DNA of 63,377 nucleotides. Source: Halomonas salipaludis (lineage in GTDB: Bacteria; Pseudomonadota; Gammaproteobacteria; Pseudomonadales; Halomonadaceae). The stretch covers positions 1-63,377 of the forward strand of contig NZ_NSKB01000013.1 of the NCBI RefSeq assembly GCF_002286975.1. The letters are read 5' to 3'. The position numbers and the translations under genes were made by a program. The notes under the pieces are model-generated. The model was not told the DNA's origin. It did no database searches and saw only the letters and a list, made by a program, of their open reading frames with translations. Below, piece by piece: positions 51,210 to 58,995 of the stretch. How positions within the stretch are numbered: the first letter of the stretch is position 1; each line of letters starts with the position of its first letter.

Positions 51210-52193
51210 ATGTCTCATCTGCTTGAACGGCAAGCGCCGCGACAGCAGTCACAACGGCAAGCATGGAACGCCCGCACTGCGGGCGTTCTGCTGTTGATGA
51301 CTGCCCTCCTACTGCTCGGCGGCTGCGCCACCGGCCCACGCCTGGCCAGCCCCGTCGACATGGGGGTCGCCGAGCGCACCTATATCGACGGCGTGCCCTT
51401 CCACGCCCAACGCGACTATCAGTGCGGCCCCGCCTCGCTGGCCATGGTGCTCAATTATTCCGGCGTCGATGTCAGCGTCGACAGCCTGATTCCCCAGGTC
51501 TTCCTGCCCAACCGCGACGGCAGCGTGCAGCCCGAGATGCAGTCGACGGTGCGCCGCTACGACCGCATCAGCTTCGTGCTCGACGGCAATTTCACGTCAC
51601 TGCTCGAGGAGCTCGATGCTGGCCATCCAGTGGTGGTGATGCAGAACCTGTCGCTGCCGCTGTGGCCGATGTGGCACTACGCGGTGGCAATCGGCTACGA
51701 CCTCGACGAACAGCTGCTGACGCTGCACAGCGGCGAGGAAGCCAACCGCCTGGAGTCGTTCCGCCGCTTCGATGCTACCTGGGCGCGCAGCGAGCGCTGG
51801 GCGATGGTCGCCCTGCCCCCCGGTGAACTGCCGGTGAGCGTAGGGCCACGTCGCGCCATGGACGCCATCGCCTCGTTCGAACAGGCCAACGACGCCGAGG
51901 CTGCGCTGCCTGCCTGGCGCGCAGTAACCGAGCGCTGGCCGCAGGACGCCATGGCCTGGTTCGCGCTGGGCAATGCCGAGTATGGCGCCGGCCGCCCCGA
52001 AGACGCTGCCAATGCTTTCCGGCATGCCACCGAGCGCCAGCCAGACCTGGCCGTGGCCTGGCTCAACCTGGGGCTGACCCTGGAAGGACTCGGCCAGCGC
52101 AGCGAGGCGCACCGGGCGCTGCAGCAGGCCGCCATCCTGCCCAGCCGCTGGCAGGACGACGCCGAGCAGGCGCTGACCCGTTTCAACGACTGA
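51210..52193 (+). CDS. PA2778-family C39-like cysteine peptidase lipoprotein with TPR
   Basis: This 327-residue lipoprotein has a signal with RTAGVLLLMTALLLLGGC and a lipobox Cys near residue 39. A papain-like C39-type domain follows, with the catalytic Cys in YQCGPASLAMVLNYSG and the His in MWHYAVAIGYDLDEQ near residue 156. The C-terminal part has TPR helices (AMAWFALGNAEYGAGRPEDA, LAVAWLNLGLTLEGLGQRSE). It probably acts on its small neighbour or another exported protein, but no substrate is known. A perfect hairpin is encoded inside the signal sequence. Confidence 0.85.
   Translation: MSHLLERQAPRQQSQRQAWNARTAGVLLLMTALLLLGGCATGPRLASPVDMGVAERTYIDGVPFHAQRDYQCGPASLAMVLNYSGVDVSVDSLIPQVFLPNRDGSVQPEMQSTVRRYDRISFVLDGNFTSLLEELDAGHPVVVMQNLSLPLWPMWHYAVAIGYDLDEQLLTLHSGEEANRLESFRRFDATWARSERWAMVALPPGELPVSVGPRRAMDAIASFEQANDAEAALPAWRAVTERWPQDAMAWFALGNAEYGAGRPEDAANAFRHATERQPDLAVAWLNLGLTLEGLGQRSEAHRALQQAAILPSRWQDDAEQALTRFND
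51266..51288 (+). repeat. Perfect hairpin inside the start of the cysteine peptidase gene
   Basis: GAACGCCCGC (51266-51275) pairs with GCGGGCGTTC (51279-51288) over a three-base loop. It falls in the signal-peptide coding part, 78 bases after the PA2779-type stop. It may end or attenuate the upstream message. The coding frame reads through it as WNARTAGVLL. Confidence 0.55.
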
Positions 52194-52245
52194 CCCCTAT
52201 TACCCGCGGCCGCCCACGAGCGGCCGTACCACTCAGGAGACCCCC

Positions 52246-53196
52246 ATGCGCATCGCGATCTACGGCACCGGCGGCGTTGGCGGCTACTTCGGCGGCCGCT
52301 TGGCCGCCACAGGCGAAGACGTTACCTTCATCGCCCGCGGTGAGCATCTCGCCGCCATCCAGCGTGATGGCCTCAAGGTGCACAGCATCCACGGCGACTT
52401 CCATGTCGCCCCAGCCCAGGCCAGCGAAGATCCGGCAAGCGTCGGTCCGGTCGACCTGGTGATCGTCGCCGTCAAGGCGTGGCAGGTGGCCGACGCCGCG
52501 GCCGCCATGACGCCACTGCTCGGCCCCGACACCTGCGTACTGCCACTGGAGAACGGCGTCGAAGCCGCCGACCATCTGGCCCGTGAGGTTGGCGCCGAGA
52601 GAGTCATCGGCGGGCTGTGCGGCATCCTCGCCTGGCGCGAGGCCCCCGGGGTGATCCGCCATGCCGGCATCGAGCCCTTCATTCGTCTCGGCGAACTCGA
52701 CAACCGCAAGAGCGAGCGGGTGGCCGCCATCCGCGAGTGCCTGGCAGGTGCGCAAGGCATCACCGCCGAGGTCGCCGAGGACATCCAGGTGGCGATCTGG
52801 AGCAAGTTTCTGTTCATCTGTGCCATGAGCGGCATCGGCAGCATCAGTCGGGCACCGATCGGCGTGACCCGCCGCCTGCCCGACAGCCGTGCGCTGATCG
52901 AGTCGATCCTCGAGGAAATCTATCGGGTAGGAGTGGCCAAGGGCGTCGCGCTGCCCGACGACGCCGTGGCGCGGGCAATGAAATTCATCGATGCCCTGCC
53001 GGAGAAGAGCACCGCCTCCATGCAGCGCGACATCGTCGACGGGCGGCCATCCGAGCTGGAGTCGCAGAACGGGGCGGTGGTGCGCCTGGGGATCGAGCTC
53101 GACGTGGCCACCCCGGTCAACCGGGTGATCCACGCCGCGCTGCTGCCCCAGGAGCTGGCGGCCCGGGAGGCCGCCGCCGAGCGGGGAGCTAAATGA
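52246..53196 (+). CDS. 2-dehydropantoate 2-reductase-family protein (PanE/ApbA)
   Basis: This 316-residue NADPH-dependent reductase is of the ketopantoate reductase family. The Rossmann start is MRIAIYGTGGVGGYFGGRLA. The conserved VDLVIVAVKAWQVADAAAAM and LPLENGVEAADHLAREVGAE follow, then the lysine-containing DIQVAIWSKFLFICAMSGIG. The helical C-terminal domain has STASMQRDIVDGRPSELESQ. Catalysis of the pantothenate step is plausible, but the family also includes other 2-keto acid reductases, so I leave the symbol empty. AGGAG precedes ATG 52246. Confidence 0.87.
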   Translation: MRIAIYGTGGVGGYFGGRLAATGEDVTFIARGEHLAAIQRDGLKVHSIHGDFHVAPAQASEDPASVGPVDLVIVAVKAWQVADAAAAMTPLLGPDTCVLPLENGVEAADHLAREVGAERVIGGLCGILAWREAPGVIRHAGIEPFIRLGELDNRKSERVAAIRECLAGAQGITAEVAEDIQVAIWSKFLFICAMSGIGSISRAPIGVTRRLPDSRALIESILEEIYRVGVAKGVALPDDAVARAMKFIDALPEKSTASMQRDIVDGRPSELESQNGAVVRLGIELDVATPVNRVIHAALLPQELAAREAAAERGAK

Positions 53197-53197
53197 C

Positions 53198-53674
53198 TCA
53201 GCCGCGCTGGTAAGTGCCGACCAGGCGGTTCATGCCCAGCAAGTGCGGCTCGACCTTCTCGAGCAGCTGGCTGAGCGTCAGCCCGGCGGGCAGTTCGAGC
53301 TCGGCGTCCAGCGCCAGCACCCAGAAATAGTAGAGATGCAAGCCGTGCCCTTCCGGGGGCATCGGCCCCATGTAGCCGTCGCCCCCACCGTCGTTGAGCC
53401 CAACAGTACCGCTGTCGGTGGCTTCCTCCAGCGAGGTCACCGAGGCCGGCAGGTTATACAACACCCAGTGCACGAAGCCGTACTGCCCCTCCTTCACCAG
53501 CGGCGCATCCGGGTCGTGGCAGATCAGCGCATAGCCCCGGGTGCCCTCCGGCGCGCCTGACCAACTCAGCGCTGGCGAGACGTTGTCGCTCTCGCCCGTG
53601 TACTTGCTGGGAATCTGGCCATGATTGGCAAAGGCCGAACTCTCTAGCTGCATGGTCGAGGGTGCAAATGCCAT
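53198..53674 (-). CDS. YbhB/YbcL-family PEBP-like protein
   Basis: This 158-residue phosphatidylethanolamine-binding-protein fold has the conserved GESDNVSPALSWSGAPEGTR, then ALICHDPDAP, YGFVHWVLYNLPASVTSLEE and HLYYFWVLALDAELEL. I chose ATG 53674 with AGGAGG 7 bases upstream; residues before it are not conserved. It is convergent with the PanE-like gene with one base between. The family's bacterial role is not settled. Confidence 0.9.
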   Translation of the reverse strand: MAFAPSTMQLESSAFANHGQIPSKYTGESDNVSPALSWSGAPEGTRGYALICHDPDAPLVKEGQYGFVHWVLYNLPASVTSLEEATDSGTVGLNDGGGDGYMGPMPPEGHGLHLYYFWVLALDAELELPAGLTLSQLLEKVEPHLLGMNRLVGTYQRG

Positions 53675-53868
53675 AGAGACGATCCTCCTTGGCTGTCGGA
53701 TTGAGAGCGCCAGCATCGAAGATGGCCGTGTGCCTGTCAACGCGCAAGCGCCGCGAAGCGACTAGACTTCAGCATAGCGCGCCTGCATTGGGCAGCCTGC
53801 CTGCCCCACGGACTCCGCCACGCCAGCGCCTTAGGTCCGGCGACATGATAACGGGGAGGATAGAGCAC

Positions 53869-54852
53869 ATGGCTCTTCGCAACGCCACTCACCGACGTAC
53901 CTGCCTCGCCGCGCTGCTGCTCGGCCTGACGCCACTTGCCCAGGCCGAGTCGCCACTGGTCATCGGCACCGCCAGTCCTACCGGGGTCTACCACATTACC
54001 GGCCAGTCGCTGTGCCGACTGCTCGATGCTCCTTGTGAAGCCCGCACCTCGGGTGGTTCGGTAGACAATCTCGCGGCACTGCGCAGCGGCGAGCTGGAGA
54101 TCGCGCTGGCTCAGTCGGATCTGCACTATCACGCCACGCTGGGCATCGAAGGCTTCGCCGAGGCCGGCCCAGACAACGGGCTGCGCGCGCTGTTCTCGGT
54201 ACATAGCGAGCCCTTCACCCTGGTGGTGAGGCGCGATGCCGGCATCTCACAGTTCACCGATCTCGCCCAGCGCTCGGTGAATATCGGCAATCCCGGCTCC
54301 GGGCAACGCGGCACCATGCTGCAGTTGATGGATGCCCAGGGCTGGACGCTCGACGCTTTCACAGTGGTCAACGAGCTACCCGCGGATCAACAGTCACTCG
54401 AACTCTGCCACGGCAGGGTCGAGGCCATGGTCTATACCGTCGGTCATCCCGATGCTTCCATCGCTCAGGCCATCCGGCTATGCGATGCCGCCATCGTCGA
54501 CGTCGAGGGTGACGCCGTAGAAGCGCTGATCGCGACTGCCCCCTACTACACACACGCCGAGATTCCCGCCGGTCTGTATCACGACGACCAGCCAGCAGTA
54601 CAGACCTTCGGTGTGCGCGCAACGCTGGTGGCCAGCGAGTCAGCCGACCCCGAGCGGATCTACGCCCTGGTCGCCGCGCTTTTCGACAACTTCGAGCGTT
54701 TCACCTCCTTCCACCCCGCCTACTCGCTACTCGAGCCCGAGAGCATGATCCGTGATGGGCTTTCGGCACCACTTCACGAGGGCGCCCAGCGTTACTACCG
54801 CGAGCGTGGTTGGCTGGTGGACGATACCCCTGACGACGACGAGGCTACCTAA
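53869..54852 (+). CDS. TAXI-family TRAP solute-binding protein (orphan)
   Basis: This 327-residue periplasmic binding protein starts with a signal ALRNATHRRTCLAALLLGLT ending AQA. The TAXI fold follows: LVIGTASPTGVYHITGQSLC, then SGGSVDNLAALRSGELEIAL, then NIGNPGSGQRGTMLQLMDA. I chose ATG 53869 with GGGGAGGA 8 bases upstream. No DctQ/DctM or fused DctQM gene is adjacent, so it must use a distant permease or act as a sensor. The 3' end overlaps the convergent TetR gene by 4 bases. Confidence 0.88.
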   Translation: MALRNATHRRTCLAALLLGLTPLAQAESPLVIGTASPTGVYHITGQSLCRLLDAPCEARTSGGSVDNLAALRSGELEIALAQSDLHYHATLGIEGFAEAGPDNGLRALFSVHSEPFTLVVRRDAGISQFTDLAQRSVNIGNPGSGQRGTMLQLMDAQGWTLDAFTVVNELPADQQSLELCHGRVEAMVYTVGHPDASIAQAIRLCDAAIVDVEGDAVEALIATAPYYTHAEIPAGLYHDDQPAVQTFGVRATLVASESADPERIYALVAALFDNFERFTSFHPAYSLLEPESMIRDGLSAPLHEGAQRYYRERGWLVDDTPDDDEAT

Positions 54853-55460
54853 CCGCCTAGTCGCCTCATCAGTCCTTCGGCATGGCGCAGCCGCTTGCTG
54901 AGGTAGCGGCGTGTCTCCTGCTCGCCCGGCGTCTCATCGTGGGCCCAGACCCGCAGCGTGGCAACCAGCAGCGCCGTCAGGCCGATCTCCTCAACCTGGG
55001 CGCGACGCGTGCCATAAGGCGCCTCGAGCATCGCCGCCTCGCGCAGCCACTGTACGGTTCGCGAGAGATCGAAGACCATCGGCACCCAGGTATGCAGGTG
55101 TGGCGGGTGTGCCTTGCTGCGCAGCATCTCGACGCTGACGCGACGATGCGCAGCCAGTGCATCGAACCACGCCAGCAGGCAGTGCTCGATACGCTCGCGG
55201 GCCGCCCAGTCGGCGAACCCTTCGGGCTTCTCGGCGAGCATGGCGCGCCAGCCGCGCAGGAACCAGGCGTCGGCCACGGCGTCACGGTCGCGATAGTGGT
55301 CGAGCACCGCGGCGGCCGGTATCTCCAGCGCTGCCGCCACGCGAGTCAACTCGACACCCTCCCAGCCCGTCTGCTCGGCCATCGCCAGCGCCTGGGAGAG
55401 AACCCGCTCGGCGAGGAAGTCATCAGTGGGAGCTTCACGCTGAATCGGCGTCATTGCCAT
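54849..55460 (-). CDS. TetR-family transcriptional regulator
   Basis: This 203-residue regulator has an N-terminal helix-turn-helix: VLSQALAMAEQTGWEGVELT, RVAAALEIPAAAVLDHYRDR and DAVADAWFLRGW. A helical ligand domain follows. The start ATG 55460 has GAGGA close upstream. It is convergent with the TAXI gene and divergent from yjbQ with 70 bases between. Its target is unknown. Confidence 0.88.
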   Translation of the reverse strand: MAMTPIQREAPTDDFLAERVLSQALAMAEQTGWEGVELTRVAAALEIPAAAVLDHYRDRDAVADAWFLRGWRAMLAEKPEGFADWAARERIEHCLLAWFDALAAHRRVSVEMLRSKAHPPHLHTWVPMVFDLSRTVQWLREAAMLEAPYGTRRAQVEEIGLTALLVATLRVWAHDETPGEQETRRYLSKRLRHAEGLMRRLGG

Positions 55461-55530
55461 CGGTGTCCTCCTGACGCGATGTTGCCTGTGCTATTACCAT
55501 AGGCCCCATACAACCCAGGAGGAAACCAGT

Positions 55531-55911
55531 ATGTGGCAACAAACGGAGATTCGCCTGGCCCCACGCGCTCGCGGCTTTCATCTGATCAGCGACGAGGTGG
55601 TCGCCGCTATCCCGGCCCTGGGCGATTGCGAGGTTGGGCTGCTGCACCTGCAGCTGCTGCACACCTCGGCATCCTTGACGCTCAACGAGAACGCCGACCC
55701 CGACGTGCGTCACGACATGGACGCCTTCCTGCGCCGCCTGGTGCCCGGCGACCTGCCCTACTTTCGGCATACGCTCGAAGGCCCCGACGATATGCCCGCC
55801 CACGTTGCCGCCAGCCTGTTCGGTACCCAGCTGACCCTGGCGGTGCGCGGCGGGCGCCTGGCCACCGGCACCTGGCAGGGCATCTGGCTTACACCCGAAA
55901 AGACTAATTGA
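55531..55911 (+). CDS. yjbQ: YjbQ (secondary thiamine-phosphate synthase family), 3' end cut by an integrative element
   Basis: YjbQ proteins are small trimeric enzymes with weak thiamine-phosphate synthase activity. The protein opens MWQQTEIRLAPRARGFHLIS and has LLHLQLLHTSASLTLNENAD and HDMDAFLRRLVPG. The family runs to about 138 residues and continues GTWQGIWLGEHR to a terminal beta strand. Here homology ends at GTWQGIWL (residue 120, base 55890), and six foreign residues, TPEKTN, lead to a stop. About 18-20 native residues are missing, so the protein may be inactive. The break coincides with the left edge of the recombinase-bearing island. AGGAGG precedes ATG 55531. Confidence 0.85.
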   Translation: MWQQTEIRLAPRARGFHLISDEVVAAIPALGDCEVGLLHLQLLHTSASLTLNENADPDVRHDMDAFLRRLVPGDLPYFRHTLEGPDDMPAHVAASLFGTQLTLAVRGGRLATGTWQGIWLTPEKTN

Positions 55912-55964
55912 CACCACACACCTGACATAGGATCCTTTTGACATAAAAGGTGCCTTTCAGGTGT
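55909..55964. repeat. Repeat cluster at the left end of the integrative element
   Basis: TGACA occurs three times in the same direction (55909-55913, 55923-55927, 55939-55943). CCTTTT (55934-55939) and AAAAGG (55945-55950) form an inverted repeat with a 5-base spacer. ACACCTGA (55918-55925) and TCAGGTGT (55957-55964) form a larger one around it. Such nested repeats between the insertion junction and the first recombinase gene are what recombinase-binding sites look like. Confidence 0.55.
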
Positions 55965-57251
55965 TCAAGCTTGGCTATACGAGAGAAATTCAACTACAAA
56001 CTCATGAGATTGGACACGAGTAGTTCAGATGAGTTTGGGATGCCATGGGTAGTTGATGACACGCAGAATGCTATCTACGATTGTCCTCAGATCTTTCATG
56101 AAAACGGAGAGCCTTGGGTTGAAGCCAATATCTACGCTATCCAACGGCTAGCAGCCGGGAAAAATATTGAGACCGTCAACGCATTGATGAATCACCTGCG
56201 TGACTATGCAGAGTTCCTAGAAGGCGTAGGCGTGGATTGGCGGCATTTCCCTAATAAGAAGAAGCAGCGATGTCTCGTTCGGTACCGCGGCCATCTGATT
56301 GAAAGGCGTGACGAGGGAGGTTTGTCGCCAAGTACTACCTCGGCCCGAATGAGCGCAGTGGTGGCTTTCTACCGATGGGCCCATAGAGAGGGACTCATCG
56401 AGAGAGAGAACCTCTGGGAAGACAAACAGCAGGTCATCAGTAGATATACCCTGGTCGGCTTGAAACGGACAATCGCCATAACATCCAGCGATCTCGCCAT
56501 ACCCAACAGAAAACGGCCAGGAGCCTCCGTGGAGGATGGCCTGCTGCCGCTGAGCAACACCTCTCGAAAGACTTTACTCGCTTTCCTGAAGCGTCAGGGG
56601 ATGACCGAGCTCTACTTGATGTTCGCGATCGGATTCTACACTGGGGCTCGCATCGAGACAATCCGCACTCTTCGCCTTTCGACTCTTGAATCGGCTCGTA
56701 GCGATCCATCCATAGATAATCTTCAGCGTGTACCGGTTGGACCACCTACTCAAGTAAAGACTAAGTTCGGCGTAAGCGGCGACCTCTTGTTTCCTTCATC
56801 CATAATTGTTCTTCTCCAAGAATATGCCATGAGTGCTAGGCGACTGGTTCGCCAAGCCCGAGCCACCGGAGAGGAAAAGTCCCTTTTGTTTCTTACCACA
56901 AGGGGAAGAAAGTACGAGGAGGGGTCTTTCACACGCCTCATGTCCGAGCTTAGAAAGAAGCTAATGAAAAACGGGCATGTGGAATTTGGTCGGCTTAAGT
57001 TTCACCAGAGTCGTGCCACTTTTGGCACCCAACTGATGCGGTTATGCTTGGAGACCATGGAAAGGACGGATGATGCCATCATTTTTGTCAGGGATGCAAT
57101 GCTTCACAAGGATGAATCCACAACCTGGAAGTACATCAGGTTCGTGCAAAGCGACCCGATTAAAGAGAAACTGTCCGACCAGTTTTTTGATTTTTTCTCG
57201 GGACGGGAAAATGATTCCGATGCACTGATCGAAGATGTAATTAATGAATAG
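55950..57251 (+). CDS. Tyrosine recombinase, IntA-like
   Basis: This site-specific integrase has an N-terminal SAM-like core-binding domain at about residues 55-160 (GKNIETVNALMNHLRDYAEF) and a catalytic domain. The catalytic set is visible: Arg234 in FYTGARIETIRTLRLSTL, His352 and Arg355 in KFHQSRATFGTQLM, His386 in AMLHKDESTTW, and nucleophile Tyr395 in TTWKYIRF. The start is uncertain: GTG 55950 lies in the terminal repeats, and ATG 56004 (MRLDTSSSDEFGMPW) may be the real one. It ends inside the next gene (8-base overlap). Confidence 0.88.
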   Translation: MPFRCSSLAIREKFNYKLMRLDTSSSDEFGMPWVVDDTQNAIYDCPQIFHENGEPWVEANIYAIQRLAAGKNIETVNALMNHLRDYAEFLEGVGVDWRHFPNKKKQRCLVRYRGHLIERRDEGGLSPSTTSARMSAVVAFYRWAHREGLIERENLWEDKQQVISRYTLVGLKRTIAITSSDLAIPNRKRPGASVEDGLLPLSNTSRKTLLAFLKRQGMTELYLMFAIGFYTGARIETIRTLRLSTLESARSDPSIDNLQRVPVGPPTQVKTKFGVSGDLLFPSSIIVLLQEYAMSARRLVRQARATGEEKSLLFLTTRGRKYEEGSFTRLMSELRKKLMKNGHVEFGRLKFHQSRATFGTQLMRLCLETMERTDDAIIFVRDAMLHKDESTTWKYIRFVQSDPIKEKLSDQFFDFFSGRENDSDALIEDVINE

Positions 57252-58992
57252 TCTACCTGATCTAATAGTTCGACATAAGAAAGTCGAGAATAAAGCGCGT
57301 TTCGATCTCCGGCGATTTCTTTATGTTCGCACATATACTAGCAACGGGAAGGCCTTAGATCCAAGGTGGTTTTTCCGCCAGATCGAGCAAGGCGATATCC
57401 GACCGAAAAAAATTCAACGACTGGATTTGGTTTTGGAAATCAAAGATTTCCTAGAAATGAAACTGGTTTCTGGCTCCTCACTTACCACTGTAGAGGGATA
57501 CCTTTCCGACCTACAGCTATTTCTTGACTTTTTCGACCAAAACGGAAAAGACGTAAATATCAATAATCTCGCAGATGCATACCTAGAATACTGTGAAAAC
57601 CTTTTCCAAAAGTGCAACAAAAAGCCGCCTGATATAAAGAAAACTACTGCGATTGGATATGCATCTAGTCTTTCGACTATTTTCGGCGAAATTCTTGAAA
57701 TACCAAGAAGTGTTAGCTTGGTTAACCGAACGAGGTTAGAGTACCCCTCCAAATCGAAGAAGGCCGTTGGAAGAGAGGCAGATAAGCAGAATCTCGAAGA
57801 CACCTATAAAATGGGTAGTTTCTTGATCGACCTTTCTTCAGGCATTACTATTGATACAGTGCTTGGGCAGCTTCCGCTGCGAATTCCTATCCGCAATGCA
57901 TTAGTCGACAACAATGAGATTATTATAAGTTTAAACAAGACCCGAGTGGTAAACGAGGATGCTGTTTTTCAACCGCCAGACAGCCTGACAAAAGAGGAAA
58001 GACGCTCAGTCAATCAGATAAAGAAATCACGTGCGCCTGTAGACAGCATTATAGGAACAAAGCGAGGGTATCTTGTAACGCTCAGGGTTACGGCGGAATT
58101 TCTGATATTCATTGCCCAAAGCGGCATGAACGTAACGACTGCGGAATCTCTTAAACGTTCCGAATTCAAGTATAAGCCCATTGGTGAAAAATGGCATGTG
58201 AGGGCGTTCAAAAGACGCCGTGGCGGCGAAGTCATGTTTAGCATATACAAGTCGTATAAGCCCCACCTCCAAAAGTATTTAACATTCATAGATCATTTTT
58301 TCCCGGAATCAGACCTCCTTTTCCCATGGTGCGATATGGGAGGGAGGATGTCCTCAGGAGGAAGAGTTCTTTATAAAACGATAAGAAATTTATTAGAAAA
58401 GCACGACATACCTTGGATTCAACCAAAAACACTAAGAAACACACGATCTAACTGGTTTCTGCGGCGGTCAGGTGGAGACGAGGAATTAACGTCTGAGATG
58501 CTCCAGCATGTCAAGGAGACGCTGCGCGAAAATTACGAGCTTCCTAGCCAGCAGCGTGCCGCAGCAGAAATCACAAAGTTCTGGCATAGTGGTGATCCTA
58601 TCAAACAGGGTGACCTGAAGGTCTCCATAATTTCGGGGCAATGCTCTGGCGAGCCCGTACCGATGGAGGACAAACCGCTTTCGATCGTCTCACCAAATTG
58701 CAGCAATCAGTCGGGTTGCCTATGGTGCAAGAATATGAGAGACATTGATTCCTTGGACTACGTGTGGTCACTGGCTTCATTTCGGCACCTCAAAACGATC
58801 GAGGCGGCAGGTATCACCACGAGAGAAACGATACCAGCCGACATAGTGATAGAGAGACTCACGAAAAAGATGACATCTTTCAAGGAGGGAAGCAAAAAAA
58901 GGAAAGAATGGGTAGATGAGGCCGAGATGCGTGTGGCTGAAGGTGACTACCACCCCCATTGGTCAGGGATATTAGAATTTCTTGAGGAGTAG
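57244..58992 (+). CDS. Tyrosine-recombinase-fold protein without the full catalytic set (Tfp-like)
   Basis: This 582-residue protein resembles a phage integrase in outline but has lost key residues. Where the first arginine should be, the sequence is FIAQSGMNVTTAESLKRS. The His-x-x-Arg box reads KTLRNTRSNWFLRRSGG with no histidine, although a late tyrosine (TLRENYEL) remains. Near residues 465-500 it has a cysteine group (QCSGEP, NCSNQSGCLWC) that could bind a metal. The N-terminal part has a core-binding-like domain (SLTTVEGYLSDLQLFLDFFD). It overlaps intA and is followed after 3 bases by the next recombinase. It probably acts as a structural partner. Confidence 0.8.
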   Translation: MNSLPDLIVRHKKVENKARFDLRRFLYVRTYTSNGKALDPRWFFRQIEQGDIRPKKIQRLDLVLEIKDFLEMKLVSGSSLTTVEGYLSDLQLFLDFFDQNGKDVNINNLADAYLEYCENLFQKCNKKPPDIKKTTAIGYASSLSTIFGEILEIPRSVSLVNRTRLEYPSKSKKAVGREADKQNLEDTYKMGSFLIDLSSGITIDTVLGQLPLRIPIRNALVDNNEIIISLNKTRVVNEDAVFQPPDSLTKEERRSVNQIKKSRAPVDSIIGTKRGYLVTLRVTAEFLIFIAQSGMNVTTAESLKRSEFKYKPIGEKWHVRAFKRRRGGEVMFSIYKSYKPHLQKYLTFIDHFFPESDLLFPWCDMGGRMSSGGRVLYKTIRNLLEKHDIPWIQPKTLRNTRSNWFLRRSGGDEELTSEMLQHVKETLRENYELPSQQRAAAEITKFWHSGDPIKQGDLKVSIISGQCSGEPVPMEDKPLSIVSPNCSNQSGCLWCKNMRDIDSLDYVWSLASFRHLKTIEAAGITTRETIPADIVIERLTKKMTSFKEGSKKRKEWVDEAEMRVAEGDYHPHWSGILEFLEE

Positions 58993-58995
58993 AAA

